Below are positions 6,164 to 7,745 of a stretch of 7,745 nucleotides of DNA, piece by piece. Numbering within the stretch: position 1 is the stretch's first letter; every line of letters starts with the position of its first letter. A model generated the notes under the pieces. It saw only the letters and a list, made by a program, of their open reading frames with translations. It was not told where the DNA came from and ran no database searches. The position numbers and the translations under genes were made by a program. Source of the DNA: Alphaproteobacteria bacterium UBA2964 (GTDB lineage: Bacteria; Pseudomonadota; Alphaproteobacteria; MPNO01; UBA2964); the NCBI GenBank assembly GCA_002348425.1, contig DEBE01000245.1, positions 1-7,745 on the forward strand, read 5' to 3'.

Positions 6164-7438
6164 ATGCTTCGACGTCTACTAGTCGGTTTGATGAGCAAAA
6201 GTATTTTTCGTGCTTTACAGCATCGGGATTTTGTTATCGTTGAAGGTGCAGGCTGGTTGGCGGGAGCCGGGGTCTGGTTTTACCGTATAGGGTTGGCTGT
6301 ATTGGCATGGGAACTCACCAAGTCAGGCTTATGGTTAGGTGTTATTGCTATGGCGGAGGCAGGACCGGGAATTGTTATTTCGCCAATTGCGGGGGCATTA
6401 GCGGATCGTCATGATAGGCTTTTAATGGCACGTTTTGTTCAAGCTGCGATGATGGCTGTAACAGGCGTTCTAGCATTCTTGACGCTTGGCGGCTTGATTA
6501 ATATTTGGTTATTATTGGTTTTTGCACTGTTGCACGGCTTTTGTGCTGGTTTTTGGACGCCTGTGCGTATGTCCCTGGCACCTAACCTTGTGCCCAAGAG
6601 GGATCTATCAGCTGCAATTGCAACCCATTCAATTCTTTTTAATTTAGGAAGAACTGTCGGCCCAGCGTTGGTCGCCCCGATATTGGCGGTCTGGGGTGTG
6701 GGCGCAGTTTTTGCTGTAAGTGCTGTGGCTAATTTAATTTTTTCGGTTGCACTTTTCTGGGTCAGGATAGTGAACCCTGATCGTAAAGCCGAGAAAGGTC
6801 ACTCGATGCGAAGCCATCTTGTGGAAGGCCTGAAATATGCGACTGGGCATCCAGTTATCAAGTATTTATTTCTCAATATGGTATTTGCATCACTTTTGCT
6901 GCGCGCATACATGGAATTACTCCCTGGAATGTCGGAAACACTATTCGGGCATGACCCGAAGGAGGGTGTACCAATTTTAGTGTCTGCTGCAGGTGTAGGT
7001 GCGATGGTGGCTTCGCTTTTGGTCGGAAGTTTAAGGCGAAGCAATCAAATACTTAATTCGTATTTTATCTTTGTTTTCGGCACCTTGATTTCGTTAACGT
7101 TCTTTGTATTGACAGCGAATTTCTGGTTTGCAGTTTTTTGTATGATCCTTCTTAGTATCTCTCAAGTGGGCGTTAATATTGCCGGTCAGGTCACTGTTCA
7201 AAGCACAGTGCGTGGAGATTTGCGGGGACGTGTCATGTCGCTATGGGGTTTATTAAACCGTTCAGGTCCAGCTTTTGGTGCGTTGGTCATCGGTGGTTTA
7301 TCGGGTCTTTGGGGTTTTGCTTGGCCTATATTAGTTGGGGTTGGCGTTTCTGCTATAGTGGCCCTATTTGTTTTCTCAAAAAAAGAAGATATTAAAATTG
7401 CAGCATCTGAAGAGGAACAAAATGTTGCTAGTAGATAA
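6164..7438 (+). CDS. MFS transporter, MFS_3/EntS-like exporter
   Basis: This 424-residue hydrophobic protein is the usual length for a 12-helix MFS carrier of the inner membrane. The first helices span roughly residues 28-50 and 57-79, followed by the cytoplasmic motif A equivalent GALADRHDRLLM (77-88). The MFS_3 signatures are LVPKRDLSAAIATHS-x-x-FN-x-GR-x-VGPAL (142-169) and, in the second half, QSTVRGDLRGRVMSLWGL (346-363). A polar linker near 201-225 separates the two halves. ATG 6164 is chosen because AGAAGGA lies upstream (11-nt spacer from its end); ATG 6191 is an alternative. The frame is open back to 5999, but that extension runs inside the opposing phosphatase gene and has no family character. 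Relatives such as EntS export siderophores or drugs; the cargo here is unknown. GloA follows 88 bp downstream on the same strand. Confidence 0.9.
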   Translation: MLRRLLVGLMSKSIFRALQHRDFVIVEGAGWLAGAGVWFYRIGLAVLAWELTKSGLWLGVIAMAEAGPGIVISPIAGALADRHDRLLMARFVQAAMMAVTGVLAFLTLGGLINIWLLLVFALLHGFCAGFWTPVRMSLAPNLVPKRDLSAAIATHSILFNLGRTVGPALVAPILAVWGVGAVFAVSAVANLIFSVALFWVRIVNPDRKAEKGHSMRSHLVEGLKYATGHPVIKYLFLNMVFASLLLRAYMELLPGMSETLFGHDPKEGVPILVSAAGVGAMVASLLVGSLRRSNQILNSYFIFVFGTLISLTFFVLTANFWFAVFCMILLSISQVGVNIAGQVTVQSTVRGDLRGRVMSLWGLLNRSGPAFGALVIGGLSGLWGFAWPILVGVGVSAIVALFVFSKKEDIKIAASEEEQNVASR

Positions 7439-7470
7439 ATAAACAATAGTTAGAGCTTTTTTCGGATTTT

Positions 7471-7493
7471 AAGGAATATCGAGGATATCTTTT
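7471..7493. repeat. Imperfect hairpin between MFS and glyoxalase genes
   Basis: ATATC (7476-7480) and GATAT (7484-7488) pair around a GAG loop. The stem can extend after one mismatch with two G-U and two A-U pairs to AAGG/TTTT. It has few G:C pairs and no separate T-run, so it could be a weak transcript end or a leader structure for the glyoxalase gene. Little more can be said. Confidence 0.2.
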
Positions 7494-7526
7494 AAGGGGT
7501 AAAACTAAATTATGGAAAGAAAATAA

Positions 7527-7745
7527 ATGGAATATCTGCATACTATGGTGCGTATAAGGGATATCGATGAGTCTTTAAATTTTTATTGTAATCTTCTTGG
7601 TCTGATCGAAGTCAGCCGTAAAGATAGTGAGAAGGGTCGATATAGTCTAATTTTCCTTGCTGCACCGGACGATGCTGAGGCCGCAAGCCAAACGAGACGG
7701 CCGACTGTCGAGCTAACTTACAATTGGGATCGTGAGGAATATGAA
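7527..7745 (+). CDS. gloA: Glyoxalase I (lactoylglutathione lyase), N-terminal part, cut by window end
   Basis: Translating from ATG 7527 gives 73 residues with no stop before the edge. The protein begins MEYLHTMVRIRDIDESLNFY and includes LGLIEVSRKDSEKGRYSLIFLA and VELTYNWD, the pattern of the first VOC module of GloA. His5 matches metal ligand His5 of the E. coli enzyme, and Glu62 in VELTYNWD matches Glu56, with about six extra residues between. The second metal-ligand pair would lie past the edge. The enzyme converts the methylglyoxal-glutathione hemithioacetal to S-lactoylglutathione in the cytoplasm, a metal-dependent reaction. GGAAAG about 8 nt upstream may serve as ribosome site. A four-codon frame (ATG 7512 to TAA 7524) ends directly before this ATG. 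Co-transcription with the MFS gene is possible. Confidence 0.88.
   Translation, partial: MEYLHTMVRIRDIDESLNFYCNLLGLIEVSRKDSEKGRYSLIFLAAPDDAEAASQTRRPTVELTYNWDREEYE

Noticed and set aside
6799..7446. Minus-strand open frames within the MFS gene (6799-7044 and 7198-7446)
   Set aside because: Antisense to well-conserved MFS_3 segments, with low-complexity Pro/Ser/Thr-rich translations typical of shadows of membrane genes.
1..7745. Mobile element, defence system, CRISPR array or toxin-antitoxin pair
   Set aside because: No transposase, integrase, nuclease, repeat array or small paired genes were found; every substantial gene falls in a metabolic, folding, transport or modification family.

Overview
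The window reads as chromosomal DNA from a Gram-negative proteobacterium. An alphaproteobacterium, possibly marine or soil, is my best guess. The reasons are the style of the glyoxalase I, beta-class-like GST, MFS exporter and stand-alone PpiC proteins, a heptose-phosphatase-type HAD enzyme (LPS-type sugar chemistry), and moderate G+C with strong local variation. This placement rests on family resemblance recalled from memory, not on a search. I see no rRNA, tRNA, CRISPR array, insertion sequence or phage gene.

Layout, left to right. (1) 2-571 (+): the C-terminal part of an NtaA/SnaA/DszA-type flavin-dependent monooxygenase, cut by the window edge. (2) 545-1897 (-): an MmgE/PrpD-family protein whose 3' end overlaps the monooxygenase gene tail to tail by 27 nt. 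(3) 1898-2126: a divergent, AT-rich intergenic region. (4) 2127-3581 (+): an HpaB-family FADH2-dependent aromatic hydroxylase-type oxygenase. (5) 3606-3887 (-): a 93-residue parvulin prolyl isomerase, PpiC. (6) 4054-4812 (+): an FkbM-family methyltransferase. (7) 4872-5516 (+): a beta-class-like glutathione S-transferase. (8) 5561-6073 (-): a GmhB-like HAD phosphatase lacking two of the usual zinc cysteines. (9) 6164-7438 (+): an MFS_3/EntS-like exporter. (10) 7527 to the window end (+): the N-terminal part of a glyoxalase I (GloA-type VOC protein) cut by the edge.

Strand changes between most neighbours mean that most genes are probably single transcription units; only FkbM-GST and MFS-GloA could be co-transcribed. 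The left third looks catabolic: two different classes of reduced-flavin monooxygenase bracket an MmgE/PrpD enzyme, which suggests oxidative breakdown of an unidentified organic substrate. No flavin reductase partner lies in the window. The right part mixes glutathione-linked detoxification (GST, GloA), an exporter and two genes that could act on cell-surface sugars (FkbM, GmhB-like). The FkbM-GST block is noticeably AT-richer than its surroundings and may have been acquired separately.

Nothing here amounts to a clearly new system. The most interesting points are active-site departures in otherwise recognisable enzymes (HpaB-like, MmgE/PrpD and GmhB-like) and the catabolic grouping on the left.
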